Assembly (NCBI RefSeq): GCF_020404745.1
Contig: NZ_JAIZAP010000010.1
Span: forward strand, 110,681 to 174,680
DNA from: Aquibacillus saliphilus
Lineage (GTDB): Bacteria; Bacillota; Bacilli; Bacillales; Amphibacillaceae
Length of the DNA stretch: 64,000 bases
Direction: 5' to 3'
In this document: positions 40,450-49,567 of the stretch, in pieces
Numbering within the stretch: position 1 is the first letter of the stretch
Layout of the letters: every line of letters begins with the position of its first letter
Notes under the pieces: generated by a model
The model's input: the letters and a program-made list of their open reading frames with translations, nothing else
Told to the model about the DNA's origin: nothing
Databases searched by the model: none
Translations under genes and position numbers: made by a program

Positions 40450-41844
40450 TTACTTGTTTTTGTTTTTATTTTGGGTTGTTAATGTTACTAAAATTAATAC
40501 GATAATTGCTGCTGGAACTGAAATAACGACGCTATTTAATTCAAATGGCTTACCAAGTGCAATCTCCCATAACAATGTTGTTATAACACCCGTGACCATT
40601 GAAGAAACACCACCAATTGCATTTACACGTTTCCAAAAGAATACTGCCAAGATTGCTGGTGTAATACCTGCTCCATAAACTGTGTAGGCGTACATTTGGA
40701 CTTCAAGGACAGTTGGAAAAAACCGAATTAAAAGATAAGAAAATACACCGAGAATTACGATGAACAATTTTGTCATCTGTAATTGTTTTTGGTCCGATGC
40801 ATCTTTATTAATATACTTTCCATAGATATCATACGTCATATTTGTCGCAGCTGAAAGCAAATAGGAGTTCCCTGTTGTAATGATGAAGGCAGAGGCTGCA
40901 GCGAGTAAAATACCGCCAATTGCAATCGGCATTGCCAACGTCGTAGCCATTAGCGCCATCCCTGGATCGATATCAGGAAACAAAGAACGGGAGGCAAATG
41001 CTATTAATGAAATCGAGGGCGATATAATTAGCATTATCACCAACCAACCTATTTGTCCTTTTTTAGATGAGGAATCTCCCTTTGATGATGCTAAACGCTG
41101 ATACATATTTTGGTCACCAAGCAAGAGAAATAGGGACGGTAGTAGGTAACCAATCAACTGAATTGTAGTTAATCCTCCCGTAGCAGTTAGATGTGAACTT
41201 GGAACGTTTGCAACAATCGTATCCCATCCACCAGCAACTGAGAAAATCACCGGAACAGTAATCAATAAACCTCCAACCATAAGAAAGCCACTAACTGCAT
41301 CCGTTTGGGACACAGAACGAAGGCCGCCGATCATTGCTAGGAAAATGATTAATGCACCACCTATCAGTGTACCGGTTTCTACGCTCATTCCTGTTGTAAG
41401 ATTTAGGATGAACCCGAACCCTTTCATTTGATAGGAGACGATACCTACATAAGCTAAAAGAACTATGATACTTGCAAGGTTGCGGGCAGAAACACCATAC
41501 TTTTCTTCTAGGATACCCGAGATTGTATATTTTCCAAAAGCTCTTATTTTAGGCGCAATAACATACAGTGTGAGGATACCAATTAAAGTAGGTACCATTA
41601 ACATAAGTGAAGGAATAAGACCAAAACTATAAGAGACAGAGGTTTCTCCACCTGATATACTTCCGCTTCCTGTCCATGTAGCAAGCAGGGTACCCATTAG
41701 TACTAACGGGCCCAAGCTCTTTCCAGCTAGGATAAAATCAGTACTAGTTGAAACTTTTCGTGACATATAGATGCCTAGTCCAACCATTATTAAAGCATAA
41801 ATTCCAATAAACCATAGTAAGTTTGGATTTGCTTGAAGTTCCAT
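40450..41844 (-). CDS. Sodium:solute symporter (SSS) family protein
   Basis: A 464-residue protein of about thirteen membrane segments. The family motif is in DFILAGKSLGPLVLMGTLLATWTGSGS and in GLRSVSQTDAVSGFLMVGG, both near the Na+ site of PutP/PanF-type carriers. It follows the start of the peptidase gene at 25 bases and is transcribed first, so the two likely form an operon in which the symporter may bring in a substrate related to peptide or amino-acid use. The exact solute is unknown. Confidence 0.9.
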   Translation of the reverse strand: MELQANPNLLWFIGIYALIMVGLGIYMSRKVSTSTDFILAGKSLGPLVLMGTLLATWTGSGSISGGETSVSYSFGLIPSLMLMVPTLIGILTLYVIAPKIRAFGKYTISGILEEKYGVSARNLASIIVLLAYVGIVSYQMKGFGFILNLTTGMSVETGTLIGGALIIFLAMIGGLRSVSQTDAVSGFLMVGGLLITVPVIFSVAGGWDTIVANVPSSHLTATGGLTTIQLIGYLLPSLFLLLGDQNMYQRLASSKGDSSSKKGQIGWLVIMLIISPSISLIAFASRSLFPDIDPGMALMATTLAMPIAIGGILLAAASAFIITTGNSYLLSAATNMTYDIYGKYINKDASDQKQLQMTKLFIVILGVFSYLLIRFFPTVLEVQMYAYTVYGAGITPAILAVFFWKRVNAIGGVSSMVTGVITTLLWEIALGKPFELNSVVISVPAAIIVLILVTLTTQNKNKNK

Positions 41845-42035
41845 GTGTAATCAGCTCCAATAGATTAAAAAGTTTAGTTTAAGTTTACAGGTTACTATTT
41901 GTATGAAATGAGGTCAATATGTATTTTGAACTGCCTGAGTAAAAACAAACCTAGTTCAGGTCATGATTTTTAATTTTAAGAGACACCAAATCATCCCCTC
42001 TCTTCGATTATAGATGTGAAAGGAGGTGGAACGAG

Positions 42036-42257
42036 ATGGCAGTAGCACAGTTAATTGATTCTCGTCTACAATTATCATTTGAGGATGGCGTAACAGAAAA
42101 AGGCGAAGTTATTATCAAAAACAAAAGCTTTAACAATGTAAAAACTTCAGCAACACCTGATCAACTACTTGCGATTACCGTTGCATTAGTAGCGTTACAA
42201 CAAAAGACTCTCCACTCTATTAAACGTAACGATACGGAACTAGTTACAGAAGAATAA
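42036..42257 (+). CDS. DUF1659 family protein
   Basis: A 73-residue protein beginning MAVAQLIDSRLQLSFEDG, the typical DUF1659 start, with KSFNNVKTSATPDQLLAITV in the middle. AAAGGAGGTGG precedes the ATG. DUF1659 and DUF2922 genes are usually found as a pair in Bacillaceae, as here. The function is unknown. Confidence 0.9.
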   Translation: MAVAQLIDSRLQLSFEDGVTEKGEVIIKNKSFNNVKTSATPDQLLAITVALVALQQKTLHSIKRNDTELVTEE

Positions 42258-42297
42258 TTAATCAATTAAAATTAATGACAGAGAGGAGGAGAATGTT

Positions 42298-42510
42298 TTG
42301 AAAACATTAGAGCTTAAATTCCTAAATGAAACAGACAAGTTGGTGACAATCACACTTGATAGCCCAATTGAACCTGCTGATCCAGTAGCAGTTGAACAAG
42401 CAATGGACGAAATCATTGCTCAAAATGCTTTCTACTCATCTGGCGGTGATTTAGTTAGCAAAAAGAGTGCACGAATCGTAGAACGAAATATTTTTGATAT
42501 AGAGGTGTAA
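42298..42510 (+). CDS. DUF2922 family protein
   Basis: A 70-residue protein from TTG 42298 after GAGGAGGAG. The text KTLELKFLNETDKLVTITLD, PADPVAVEQAMDEIIAQN and GGDLVSKKSARIVER is the DUF2922 family. It lies 40 bases after its DUF1659 partner and shares the terminator that follows. Confidence 0.9.
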   Translation: MKTLELKFLNETDKLVTITLDSPIEPADPVAVEQAMDEIIAQNAFYSSGGDLVSKKSARIVERNIFDIEV

Positions 42511-42513
42511 TGA

Positions 42514-42545
42514 GAAGGGAGCGTAAAATCGCTCCCTTTCTTTCA
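42514..42545 (+). terminator. Terminator after the DUF2922 gene
   Basis: GAAGGGAGCG and CGCTCCCTTTC pair perfectly around TAAAAT, followed by a T-rich tail. Confidence 0.9.
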
Positions 42546-42594
42546 CAACTCAAGGACAGTAAGTGAGAAAAAAATTACCATATAATAAAATGCA

Positions 42595-42634
42595 AAAAAC
42601 TGAACCTTCCAGCTAATTAGGAAGTTCAGTTTTT
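42595..42634 (-). terminator. Terminator of the next minus-strand gene
   Basis: AAAAACTGAAC.TTCC and GGAA.GTTCAGTTTTT form a long stem with A/T runs on both sides, six bases past the stop codon of the minus-strand gene. Confidence 0.85.
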
Positions 42635-42640
42635 AATGAT

Positions 42641-43087
42641 TTACAAGCGCTTAAAACCTTCTTGTTGAAGATAATCAGCCGCCCCGTTATAGGTTGCATA
42701 AGTGCCATCTAACATTTCATCCGCGTAAATGTTCCACGAGTCGTAGTCATAAACAATTTTAAGCGTTTGTTGCTCTTTGTTTATCCATGTTTCTTCAAAG
42801 TGCTTTTCTGAGAGAGACTCGATGGACAGTCTAATCACTTTACGAAGCTCTTTTTCAGAAAAGTCGCGAATATTTGTCATCCCTCTGTCATCAATAGCAT
42901 AGGGTTCATCATCTATTAGTTCTGTGAATACAAATGCATTACCATTTGGATGCAGATGATTTACTACGATTTTTTTATCGATTACACTTTCTTCATAATG
43001 AAAATTGACACGACCAAGGGATACTTCTTTACGTTGTAATTCAGGGAATGATTCGATAATAGTCAGTTTTTCTTCAAATGTAAGCAT
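42641..43087 (-). CDS. Hypothetical protein, 148 residues
   Basis: The ATG at 43087 follows GGAGGT, so the longer upstream frame is not used. The protein is soluble, acidic and alpha/beta: MLTFEEKLTIIESFPELQRK at the start, then HLHPNGNAFVFTELIDDEPYAI, IRDFSEKELRKVIRLSIES and DYDSWNIYADEMLDGTYAT near the end. I do not recognise a characterised family. It is monocistronic. Confidence 0.65.
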   Translation of the reverse strand: MLTFEEKLTIIESFPELQRKEVSLGRVNFHYEESVIDKKIVVNHLHPNGNAFVFTELIDDEPYAIDDRGMTNIRDFSEKELRKVIRLSIESLSEKHFEETWINKEQQTLKIVYDYDSWNIYADEMLDGTYATYNGAADYLQQEGFKRL

Positions 43088-43220
43088 GTTACCTCCAAGT
43101 GTTTTTTGAAATCTAAACCATATTATACCACTGCAGTCTTGTAAAATACGAATTTCATTTATTAAAGGCATACTTTTAGGGCACGCTCAGGGTTAAACCG
43201 AGCGCGCTTTTTGTTCTTGT

Positions 43221-43288
43221 CTAGGAAATTGAGAGAATTGTAAAATTGGCTTGATGTGGATATTTTTTTGGCAAGGTGAGGCCGCGTC
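43221..43288. repeat. Dispersed intergenic repeat, copy 2
   Basis: TAGGAAATTGAGAGAATTG, TAAAATTGGCTTGATGTGG, ATATTTTTTTGGCAAGGTG and AGGCCGCGTC align with 31230-31287. The two copies are 12 kb apart in different contexts. The rest of 43088-43504 shows no gene. Confidence 0.65.
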
Positions 43289-43504
43289 AAGCTTCAGCGA
43301 AATAACTTCGAAGCGGTTTTGCAACGAGTAATCGCAGGAGCGACTATTAATTGTATAAATACCGACGAATTGTTTATAGCAGGCAGTCACCCAAGTAACA
43401 ACAAGTAAATAAACTTCAATATGCTCTTAGTTAAGAAATAATGCAGTTATTTTAAACTAGAAAATATAAATTGCAGTTAACCTGCTGTAAAGTAATCTTT
43501 ACTA

Positions 43505-43684
43505 TCAATCAGCTGAAATCTCTTCTAACTCTTCTTCAAAATAAAATGTGTTAGGGTACTCTTCAACTGTATAAGAATAGCGCTTCATGTTTTCAACGTA
43601 ACTCCACTTGTTAATAGTAACAGGTTCACCGGTTGACCTAAGTTTCACTTTTTGGTTATATTCGAATTTATTTTTACTTTTCAC
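43505..43684 (-). CDS. Small hypothetical protein, 59 residues
   Basis: Reading the minus strand from GTG 43684, with GAGGTGA nine bases upstream, gives MKSKNKFEYNQKVKLRSTGE, then PVTINKWSYVENMKRYSYTV and an acidic end (YFEEELEEISAD). The text looks like a small beta-rich protein (SH3-like spacing of strands), with no known function. The good ribosome site and continuous frame support it as a real gene. Confidence 0.6.
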   Translation of the reverse strand: MKSKNKFEYNQKVKLRSTGEPVTINKWSYVENMKRYSYTVEEYPNTFYFEEELEEISAD

Positions 43685-43882
43685 TATGTCACCTCATTAT
43701 TTTATGTAGATATTAGTATTCATCCCCATTATTCAAGCTAATTAAACACGTTTGTTCTTATGTATGGTGGTATTTACTACCAAAAAAGGTTATAATAATA
43801 GAAGGGAATTAACCCAAGGTATTCTTAAAGTAGAGATACACCGGTAGTCGGTTGAGATCAGGAAACGGAAAGGATGACCAAA

Positions 43883-44254
43883 ATGTCAGGTATATTGTAT
43901 CAAGCAAAAGCTGGGGATGGTTTCAAAAAAGAGGGATTAAATAGAAAAAATACATTCTTTAACACTCCAACAGAGGCAGTTTCAGAAGCCTTAGCATTAA
44001 AGGAAAAAATGGATCAAAGATACGAGAATGAAATAGAATGGGATTATAGTGGTGAGATGACAGGCCCAGTCAAAAAGATAAAAATATTAAGAGGCTATTT
44101 GGATGGTGACCGTAAATCAAAACCATTTTATTTGCAAATTGTAACGGTTGAAAACCAAACAGAACAGCTTAATGTTGTGTCGGCAAAAAAACCTAAAAAA
44201 GTGACTACGAAAGATAAGAAAGTATTAAACAAGGTAGTAAAATTACTGAAATAG
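43883..44254 (+). CDS. Hypothetical protein, 123 residues
   Basis: AAAGG lies nine bases before ATG 43883, so this start is preferred to the ATG at 43874. The N-terminus reads SGILYQAKAGDGFKKEGLNR, the middle has EWDYSGEMTGPVKKIKILRG, and the C-terminus is strongly basic (KKPKKVTTKDKKVLNKVVKL). It could bind nucleic acid, but no family is recognised. Confidence 0.6.
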   Translation: MSGILYQAKAGDGFKKEGLNRKNTFFNTPTEAVSEALALKEKMDQRYENEIEWDYSGEMTGPVKKIKILRGYLDGDRKSKPFYLQIVTVENQTEQLNVVSAKKPKKVTTKDKKVLNKVVKLLK

Positions 44255-44288
44255 TTGTTACTATACATATTAATATTTTTAATAAAAC

Positions 44289-44311
44289 CGCTTTAGAGAA
44301 AGCGTTTTTTT
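44289..44311 (+). terminator. Terminator after the 123-residue protein gene
   Basis: CGCTTT and AAAGCG pair around a four-base loop and are followed by seven T residues. Confidence 0.75.
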
Positions 44312-44375
44312 AAATTTTATAAACTTTTCAATCTCGAAATATGTAACGTTAATGAAAAAATAAAGAATTAAAGAT

Positions 44376-44419
44376 GAAAAAACCGATTATAATTCAACAA
44401 AATTATAATCGGTTTTTTC
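44376..44419. terminator. Bidirectional terminator between convergent genes
   Basis: GAAAAAACCGATTATAATT and AATTATAATCGGTTTTTTC are perfect 19-bp arms around CAACAA, with runs of A and T for both strands. Confidence 0.9.
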
Positions 44420-44448
44420 ATTATAGAAGTAAGAAATTAATTATTCTA

Positions 44449-45906
44449 TTAAGACTTTATCATAAATATATGACGTACTTGCTTTCTTTTGGATTTTGGT
44501 GCTAAGACATATAATATATCTTTCTTTTGAAGTCTTGTGCTACCAGTAGGTGTGACCACTTTATCGTTTCGTATAACAGCTGTAATAAGTGTATCGTTAG
44601 GCAATCTTATCTCAGTTAGAGTTTTATTCAAGACTACAGAGTTTTCTCTAACATGAATTTCAATTATTTCAGAGGAAGAATGTCCCATTGAAACTAACTC
44701 GAGTGTGTGTGGTGATGTTACTTTTTCTCCACCGACTAATCCTAGTTTATTTGCTAAAGGTGAAATTGACGCCCCCTGTATTAATGCAGAAGTTAACACA
44801 ACGAAAAAGACAACATTAAATAGCAACTGACTATTTTCTAATCCTGCAATCATCGGATAGGTAGCAAGTACGATCGGAACTGCTCCTTTTAAACCTGCGC
44901 TTGATATAAAGACTTTATCTTTTATTGTAAGCCCCATTTTAAACGTACTAAGGAATACGCCTATAGGTCTAGCTACTAACATAAGCAACAAGGATAAAAG
45001 GATACCCTGCCAAAAAATAGTTAACAATTGGTTTGGAAATACCAATAGACCTAATAAAATAAACATTAGAATTTGCATCATCCAAGCAAATCCCTCATTA
45101 AATCGGAAAATAGAGTGTCTAAAGGTTAAATCAGAATTGCCGACTAAAACAGCCATAGCATAGACAGCTAGAAAACCACTGCCATTAAATAAGCTAGTTA
45201 AACTGTAGGTTAGAATTGCAAAAGCTAAAGCTAATATTGGATATAAACCGGAAGAATCTAAATTAATCTTATTAATACTCCATACGCCAATTTTTCCCAT
45301 CAACAAACCTACTACTAATCCAAACCCCATTTGCCAAAAGAAACTAAAGGTAATTCCAAGAATATTTAATTCAGGATTCTGAATTATGGAAATGAAAGAA
45401 ATGGTTAAAAAAACAGCCATAGGATCATTCGTACCGGATTCTGCTTCTAATGTAGATGAAAGCTTCTGCTTTATATTCTTATTACCAATGACAGCAAATA
45501 CTGCAGCAGCATCCGTTGATCCTACTATTGCTCCAAATAACATACCTTCTAGCCAAGTAACTCCTAGAATATACTTAGCACAAGTTCCTATCAATAGTGC
45601 AGTGACCAAAACACCAATCGTTGCTAAGGATAACGACGGTTTAGCAACCTTTTTTAATTGTGTCCAGTTTGTTTGCATACCACCCTCGAAAAGAATCACA
45701 ATAAGTGCTAAGATACCGAATAATTGAGTGAGTGATGCGTTGTCAAAATAAATATAGTTCGATAGAAACATACCAACAATTATATAAAAAACTAGAGAAG
45801 GTAATCCAAGACGTGAGGAGAATTTCGTTGTTAATACACCAATAATTAATAATATTGCTACTAGCAAAATGGAATTGTTGACTGTGTTGTTTATGATTGT
45901 AATCAT
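44449..45906 (-). CDS. Cation/proton antiporter with C-terminal TrkA-C domain (NhaP2/CvrA-like)
   Basis: A 485-residue protein. About thirteen membrane segments span residues 10-400, with the ion-site region GAIVGSTDAAAVFAVIG and EAESGTNDPMAVFLTISF of CPA1 antiporters. The last 80 residues are a cytoplasmic TrkA-C domain (EIIEIHVRENSVVLNKTLTE, GSTRLQKKDILYVLAP). NhaP2-type exchangers move K+ or Na+ out in exchange for H+. AGGTGG precedes the ATG. Confidence 0.9.
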   Translation of the reverse strand: MITIINNTVNNSILLVAILLIIGVLTTKFSSRLGLPSLVFYIIVGMFLSNYIYFDNASLTQLFGILALIVILFEGGMQTNWTQLKKVAKPSLSLATIGVLVTALLIGTCAKYILGVTWLEGMLFGAIVGSTDAAAVFAVIGNKNIKQKLSSTLEAESGTNDPMAVFLTISFISIIQNPELNILGITFSFFWQMGFGLVVGLLMGKIGVWSINKINLDSSGLYPILALAFAILTYSLTSLFNGSGFLAVYAMAVLVGNSDLTFRHSIFRFNEGFAWMMQILMFILLGLLVFPNQLLTIFWQGILLSLLLMLVARPIGVFLSTFKMGLTIKDKVFISSAGLKGAVPIVLATYPMIAGLENSQLLFNVVFFVVLTSALIQGASISPLANKLGLVGGEKVTSPHTLELVSMGHSSSEIIEIHVRENSVVLNKTLTEIRLPNDTLITAVIRNDKVVTPTGSTRLQKKDILYVLAPKSKRKQVRHIFMIKS

Positions 45907-46103
45907 ATACCGCCACCTGTTTTACTGTTTATTTTAAGTGAGTGCTCTTCCTAGGTTTTTAAAGCTTTAGGAGTTTATTCTTAGTATAATGTGGATTTAG
46001 AAATCATTTCAGAATGTATACTATTATTATACCAGAATTATCAGAACTAGCTGAGAATTTTGTCTCGGGGAACTATTGTGAGCATAAAAAAAGTTGCGAA
46101 CAA

Positions 46104-46661
46104 TCATTTTCTATATAGGCTTGTTAGCTTTTGTTTTGATAAAAATAGATAATTGGGTGACTGCTTTAAAACGGATTGAAGAGATAACTTGTCGTGAGAG
46201 AGGATATTAATTAGTAAAAAACTTACCCATTTAAATTTTTTATAAAACGGGTGAGATATTTGAATGACTTCAAATCCGAGTCGTTCACAGCATTTGGTTA
46301 ACGAAGTTATTCCAACGACTCCTTTAATATCACTTCCATGAGAATTTTTTTGGATATACTCGTCTAAACCAGGTAATGACTGTTTTACATACTGATAAAG
46401 TATTCTAGTTTTTTTAATATCACTTTTGACATCTTTTAGTTCATTAAGTAATCGTACATTGTGTAAGTGAATTTTTACTAACTTGTCATTTGTATTTATA
46501 CTTGTTCCGTCCATTAGAGTTATATTTCTACCCTTATACTTCGTTACACGGACCCTCAAAATAGTATCGGATGTGTGTTTGTTGATTGGATAGGAAAGAC
46601 GTGAAACTTTAAAATAAATTGGGTCAAGTTTAGTCCAAATCGGTAATAGGAATCTAATCAT
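46104..46661 (-). CDS. YkoP family protein
   Basis: A 185-residue protein that from memory closely follows B. subtilis YkoP in length and in text: an N-terminal WTKLDPIYFKVSRLSYPINK, RVRVTKYKGRNITLMDGTSI, KLVKIHLHNVRLLNELKDVK and GVVGITSLTKCCERLGFEV. The function is unknown. In B. subtilis ykoP lies with other envelope-related genes; here it stands alone. GGAAG precedes the ATG. Confidence 0.75.
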   Translation of the reverse strand: MIRFLLPIWTKLDPIYFKVSRLSYPINKHTSDTILRVRVTKYKGRNITLMDGTSINTNDKLVKIHLHNVRLLNELKDVKSDIKKTRILYQYVKQSLPGLDEYIQKNSHGSDIKGVVGITSLTKCCERLGFEVIQISHPFYKKFKWVSFLLINILSHDKLSLQSVLKQSPNYLFLSKQKLTSLYRK

Positions 46662-46904
46662 TATGTTCTTCCTTTTATAACATTTTTTAGTTAATTTAAT
46701 TCTATGAGTTGACTATAAGAGTATTATTGTTTCAACGATATGAAATATACATGTCAACGATCCATGTGGAAAGAAAAAACCATAACAAAAGTGAAAATTC
46801 AAGGTAGTTAAGAAAAAGTAGGAAAGACCGGTAGGTGGATGATTAAAAGAATAACAGTTCAGTGTGTGGAAAGACGGAATTTTAACAACTGAGTAAAATA
46901 AAAA
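46662..46904. other. Intergenic stretch without supported features
   Basis: AT-rich sequence upstream of the YkoP gene and downstream of the yabR terminator. No ORF with a plausible start and no repeat was found. Confidence 0.5.
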
Positions 46905-46927
46905 AGGCAAGCCATTTAAGCCTGCCT
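46905..46927 (-). terminator. Terminator of the S1-domain gene
   Basis: On the minus strand AGGCA and TGCCT pair around a loop with a further GGC/GCC pairing, followed by TTTTTTATTTT. Confidence 0.7.
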
Positions 46928-46966
46928 CTATCTATATGGTTAATTTTAATTTAAAGATAAATTAGA

Positions 46967-47416
46967 TTATCCGCGTCTTCCGCCTCTACCGCCCCGTTTA
47001 GTTTCGGTGCTTCGTTTGAGGGTGTACAGATTTTCCTCACTAGTTTTTAAGAATTTGGCCATTTTATCTTCAAAGTTTTCTTTTGGTTTAAAATTGCCTT
47101 TTGAGCGGAAGTCTTTTGAATTCCTACCATCTTTTCCTTGACGTGGTGGACGCTTAGAATAAGAAGAAGTACTTCCTTCGGGTTTATCTATAGTCTTTTT
47201 AATGGACAAGGCAGTTTTTCCGTCTTTCTCACTTATCACTTTTACTTCAATTTGGTCGCCTAATTTGAGATGGTCATTTACATCTTTTACATAACTATCC
47301 GCCACCTCGCTGATATGCACAAGACCTGTTGTTCCTCCGGGTAATTCTACGAACGCTCCAAAATTAGTGATTCCTGTTACTTTACCTTGTACCTTACTGC
47401 CTACTTCGATTGACAA
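46967..47416 (-). CDS. yabR: S1 RNA-binding domain protein (YabR family)
   Basis: A 149-residue protein. Residues 1-75 form an S1 domain that is almost the YabR text: MSIEVGSKVQGKVTGITNFG, AFVELPGGTTGLVHISEVAD and VKVISEKDGKTALSIKK. A basic low-complexity linker follows, and the C-terminus is EDKMAKFLKTSEENLYTLKR with a GGRGGRRG tail, also as in YabR. It should bind RNA, perhaps on the ribosome. In B. subtilis yabR lies beside divIC; here the neighbours are rpiA and ykoP, so it may be a paralogue or a moved gene. Confidence 0.85.
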   Translation of the reverse strand: MSIEVGSKVQGKVTGITNFGAFVELPGGTTGLVHISEVADSYVKDVNDHLKLGDQIEVKVISEKDGKTALSIKKTIDKPEGSTSSYSKRPPRQGKDGRNSKDFRSKGNFKPKENFEDKMAKFLKTSEENLYTLKRSTETKRGGRGGRRG

Positions 47417-47656
47417 AAAAAGTTCCCCCTCAATAGTATTAAAACCATTTTATTATAACATGTGAATTGAATAATATCAATTATGTGATTATAAGATTTA
47501 TTATTAATTAATTTAATCCATTTCATAATACCTATTTACCGCTGATAGTGTAATGATGAAATTGACTCAATTAGCTTATAATATAAATATAACATTTTCT
47601 TCGTGAATGTTGAAAGATGAAAAGTATTATTAGTATAGGATGTTAGGTGGTATTTT

Positions 47657-48325
47657 ATGAATGGTAAACAAATTGCAGGAGAAAAGGCGATAGAATATGT
47701 CGAGTCAGGAATGTTGTTAGGTCTTGGAACTGGTTCAACAGTCTATTGGTCAATTAAAAAGCTAGCTGAGCTTGTGAAAGATGGGCTTGATATTAAAGGG
47801 GTACCTACATCTCTTGGTACTGAGAAACTCGCATTAGAATTAGGTATTCCGCTAGTTAATCTATCTACAGTCGATCACATAGATTTGAGTATAGATGGGG
47901 CTGATGAAGCTAATTCAAATTTCGAATTGATAAAGGGCGGTGGAGGAGCTCTGTTACGAGAAAAAATGATTGCATCTATTTCGAAGCAATTCATCGTTGT
48001 TATTGATGAATCAAAATACGTTCCCCTTTTAGGTGGTTATCCGTTACCTGTTGAAATTGTTCCGTTTGGTTTTGAGTTAACTGCAAGGCAAGTTGGTAAG
48101 TTAGGTTGTGAAGCTAAGTTACGAATTTCGAAGAATACTCCCTTTATAACAGATAATGGGAATTATATATTGGATTGTTATTTTGAGGAAATTCAAGATG
48201 CCAGTGCATTAACTAGCAGGTTAAATATGATTCCTGGGGTAGTAGAGAACGGTCTGTTTATCAAAATGGCTGATACCATTTTAATTGGTGCGAAAAACGG
48301 AACTGTAAATACATTAAATAGATAA
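47657..48325 (+). CDS. rpiA: Ribose-5-phosphate isomerase A
   Basis: A 222-residue enzyme with all RpiA motifs: GLGTGSTVYWSIKKL (phosphate loop), DLSIDGADEAN, KGGGGALLREKMIA and VIDESKYV. It interconverts ribose-5-phosphate and ribulose-5-phosphate in the pentose phosphate pathway in the cytoplasm. AGGTGG precedes the ATG. It is monocistronic, followed by a terminator shared with the convergent gene. Confidence 0.97.
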   Translation: MNGKQIAGEKAIEYVESGMLLGLGTGSTVYWSIKKLAELVKDGLDIKGVPTSLGTEKLALELGIPLVNLSTVDHIDLSIDGADEANSNFELIKGGGGALLREKMIASISKQFIVVIDESKYVPLLGGYPLPVEIVPFGFELTARQVGKLGCEAKLRISKNTPFITDNGNYILDCYFEEIQDASALTSRLNMIPGVVENGLFIKMADTILIGAKNGTVNTLNR

Positions 48326-48330
48326 AGCAA

Positions 48331-48382
48331 GAATAAATGGAAGCTCTACTTAAGAATTAAGAAGTATAGCTTCCATTTATTC
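48331..48382. terminator. Bidirectional terminator after rpiA
   Basis: GAATAAATGGAAGCTCTACTT and its inverse at 48362-48382 match in 20 of 21 positions. It lies between the convergent rpiA and hydrolase genes. Confidence 0.8.
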
Positions 48383-48407
48383 TGTTGTAACGAATTTTTC
48401 CCCGGAA

Positions 48408-49355
48408 TTATGTTTCAATGAATTGATGAATTTTTTTGAAAACTATTTCTCGTATTTGTTTTGATTCATTAAATAATTCATGTTTACCATTATCTATCAG
48501 AACTACCTCTAAATTTGTGAACTTTTCTTGGGTGAAAACAAGATTATGTTTCCAATCTACTGTTTTATCTTTATTACCCTGAATGATACAAGTTTTTGTA
48601 CTTGTTTTTTTATATGACTTTATCTCTTCGTTCCATTTGATTAATGCTCCAATCCACTCCAGGGGGATAGCGTCAGTTTGTAATGGGTCATTACTTATAA
48701 AATCGAGATAACTCTTTTCCGATGTATTTTCTCGATAATTTCTTTTAACATCGGTGACGAAAGGAAAGAGTTTTGCCATGCTAAAACCTATTCTGGATAG
48801 ATGCCAATGATTTGATCGAATAAGTGGGGCAACTAAGATCACTTTATCAATTTGATGTTCCTTGTGTCTCAATAGATAATCAATTGTTATTGCTGCACCT
48901 GTACTATGTCCAATCACATAAAAAGGACCCGGAATTTCGGCAGTGGCTTTATTCATTAATTTTTCCATTGTTATAACATAATCGGAAAAATGAGTAACGG
49001 AAGCAGTCTTTCCTCTAGAAAGTCCATGACCTTGTAAATCATAACTAATTACCGTGTATTGTTGTTCGTTTAAAAACCGAATGATACGACTCAAATGGCC
49101 AATATGACTTAAATAACCGTGCAATAAGAAGATAGTTCCTTTGCTCTTATTCGGCTTAAAGATTTGTACACTAATATTGTTTTTATCGATCTCTATTTTG
49201 CCGAAGTGAAAATCAATGTTTTCTAAGTCAATATGATAGTAATTAAGGTAGGCTCTGATGTCAGCATCTAGTTCACTGGGTTTATGGAAATCAATTTTTT
49301 GCTCCTTGCAGGATAATCGGTCCAAACTATCCTTTATCTTGATGGCTTTTTTCAC
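48408..49355 (-). CDS. Alpha/beta hydrolase (lysophospholipase/monoglyceride lipase-like)
   Basis: A 315-residue protein beginning at GTG 49355, with AAGGAGAA eight bases upstream. The hydrolase core has oxyanion region LLHGYLSHIGHLSR, SYDLQGHGLSRGK, nucleophile Ser in YVIGHSTGAAITIDY, an Asp near GNKDKTVDWKHN and His in DNGKHELFNE. DLQGHGxS with GHSTG is common in lysophospholipase-like enzymes. The substrate is not known. Confidence 0.88.
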   Translation of the reverse strand: MKKAIKIKDSLDRLSCKEQKIDFHKPSELDADIRAYLNYYHIDLENIDFHFGKIEIDKNNISVQIFKPNKSKGTIFLLHGYLSHIGHLSRIIRFLNEQQYTVISYDLQGHGLSRGKTASVTHFSDYVITMEKLMNKATAEIPGPFYVIGHSTGAAITIDYLLRHKEHQIDKVILVAPLIRSNHWHLSRIGFSMAKLFPFVTDVKRNYRENTSEKSYLDFISNDPLQTDAIPLEWIGALIKWNEEIKSYKKTSTKTCIIQGNKDKTVDWKHNLVFTQEKFTNLEVVLIDNGKHELFNESKQIREIVFKKIHQFIET

Positions 49356-49532
49356 GCGACATTTCTCCTTAACTTGGATCCATTATAAAGGCTTTTTATT
49401 ATTATACACAGTGGTTGTTAAACTATTTAAACGATTCTATATGTATAGTGAAGAACTTAAAAATCGGGGATGCAACAAGGTAAATGCATAGGATAAACAT
49501 GGGGGGTGCTCTATTCAACTATTTTATCACTC

Positions 49533-49561
49533 AAAAAAGGAGCCAAGATTGGCTCCTTTTT
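49533..49561 (-). terminator. Terminator of the glycine-betaine-binding protein gene
   Basis: AAAAAAGGAGCCAA and TTGGCTCCTTTTT pair perfectly around GA, six bases past the stop codon. Confidence 0.9.
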
Positions 49562-49567
49562 CTGTAA

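Noticed and set aside
43193..43390. 65-residue minus-strand frame
   Set aside because: It is a reading of the dispersed repeat at 43221-43288, not a gene.
46713..46910. Minus-strand 65-residue frame upstream of the YkoP gene's 5' side
   Set aside because: No Shine-Dalgarno site, odd composition, and it runs into the yabR terminator hairpin.
47562..47586. TTGACT...TATAAT as the rpiA promoter
   Set aside because: The hexamers are only nine bases apart, too close for sigma-A; another arrangement may be used but I could not settle it.
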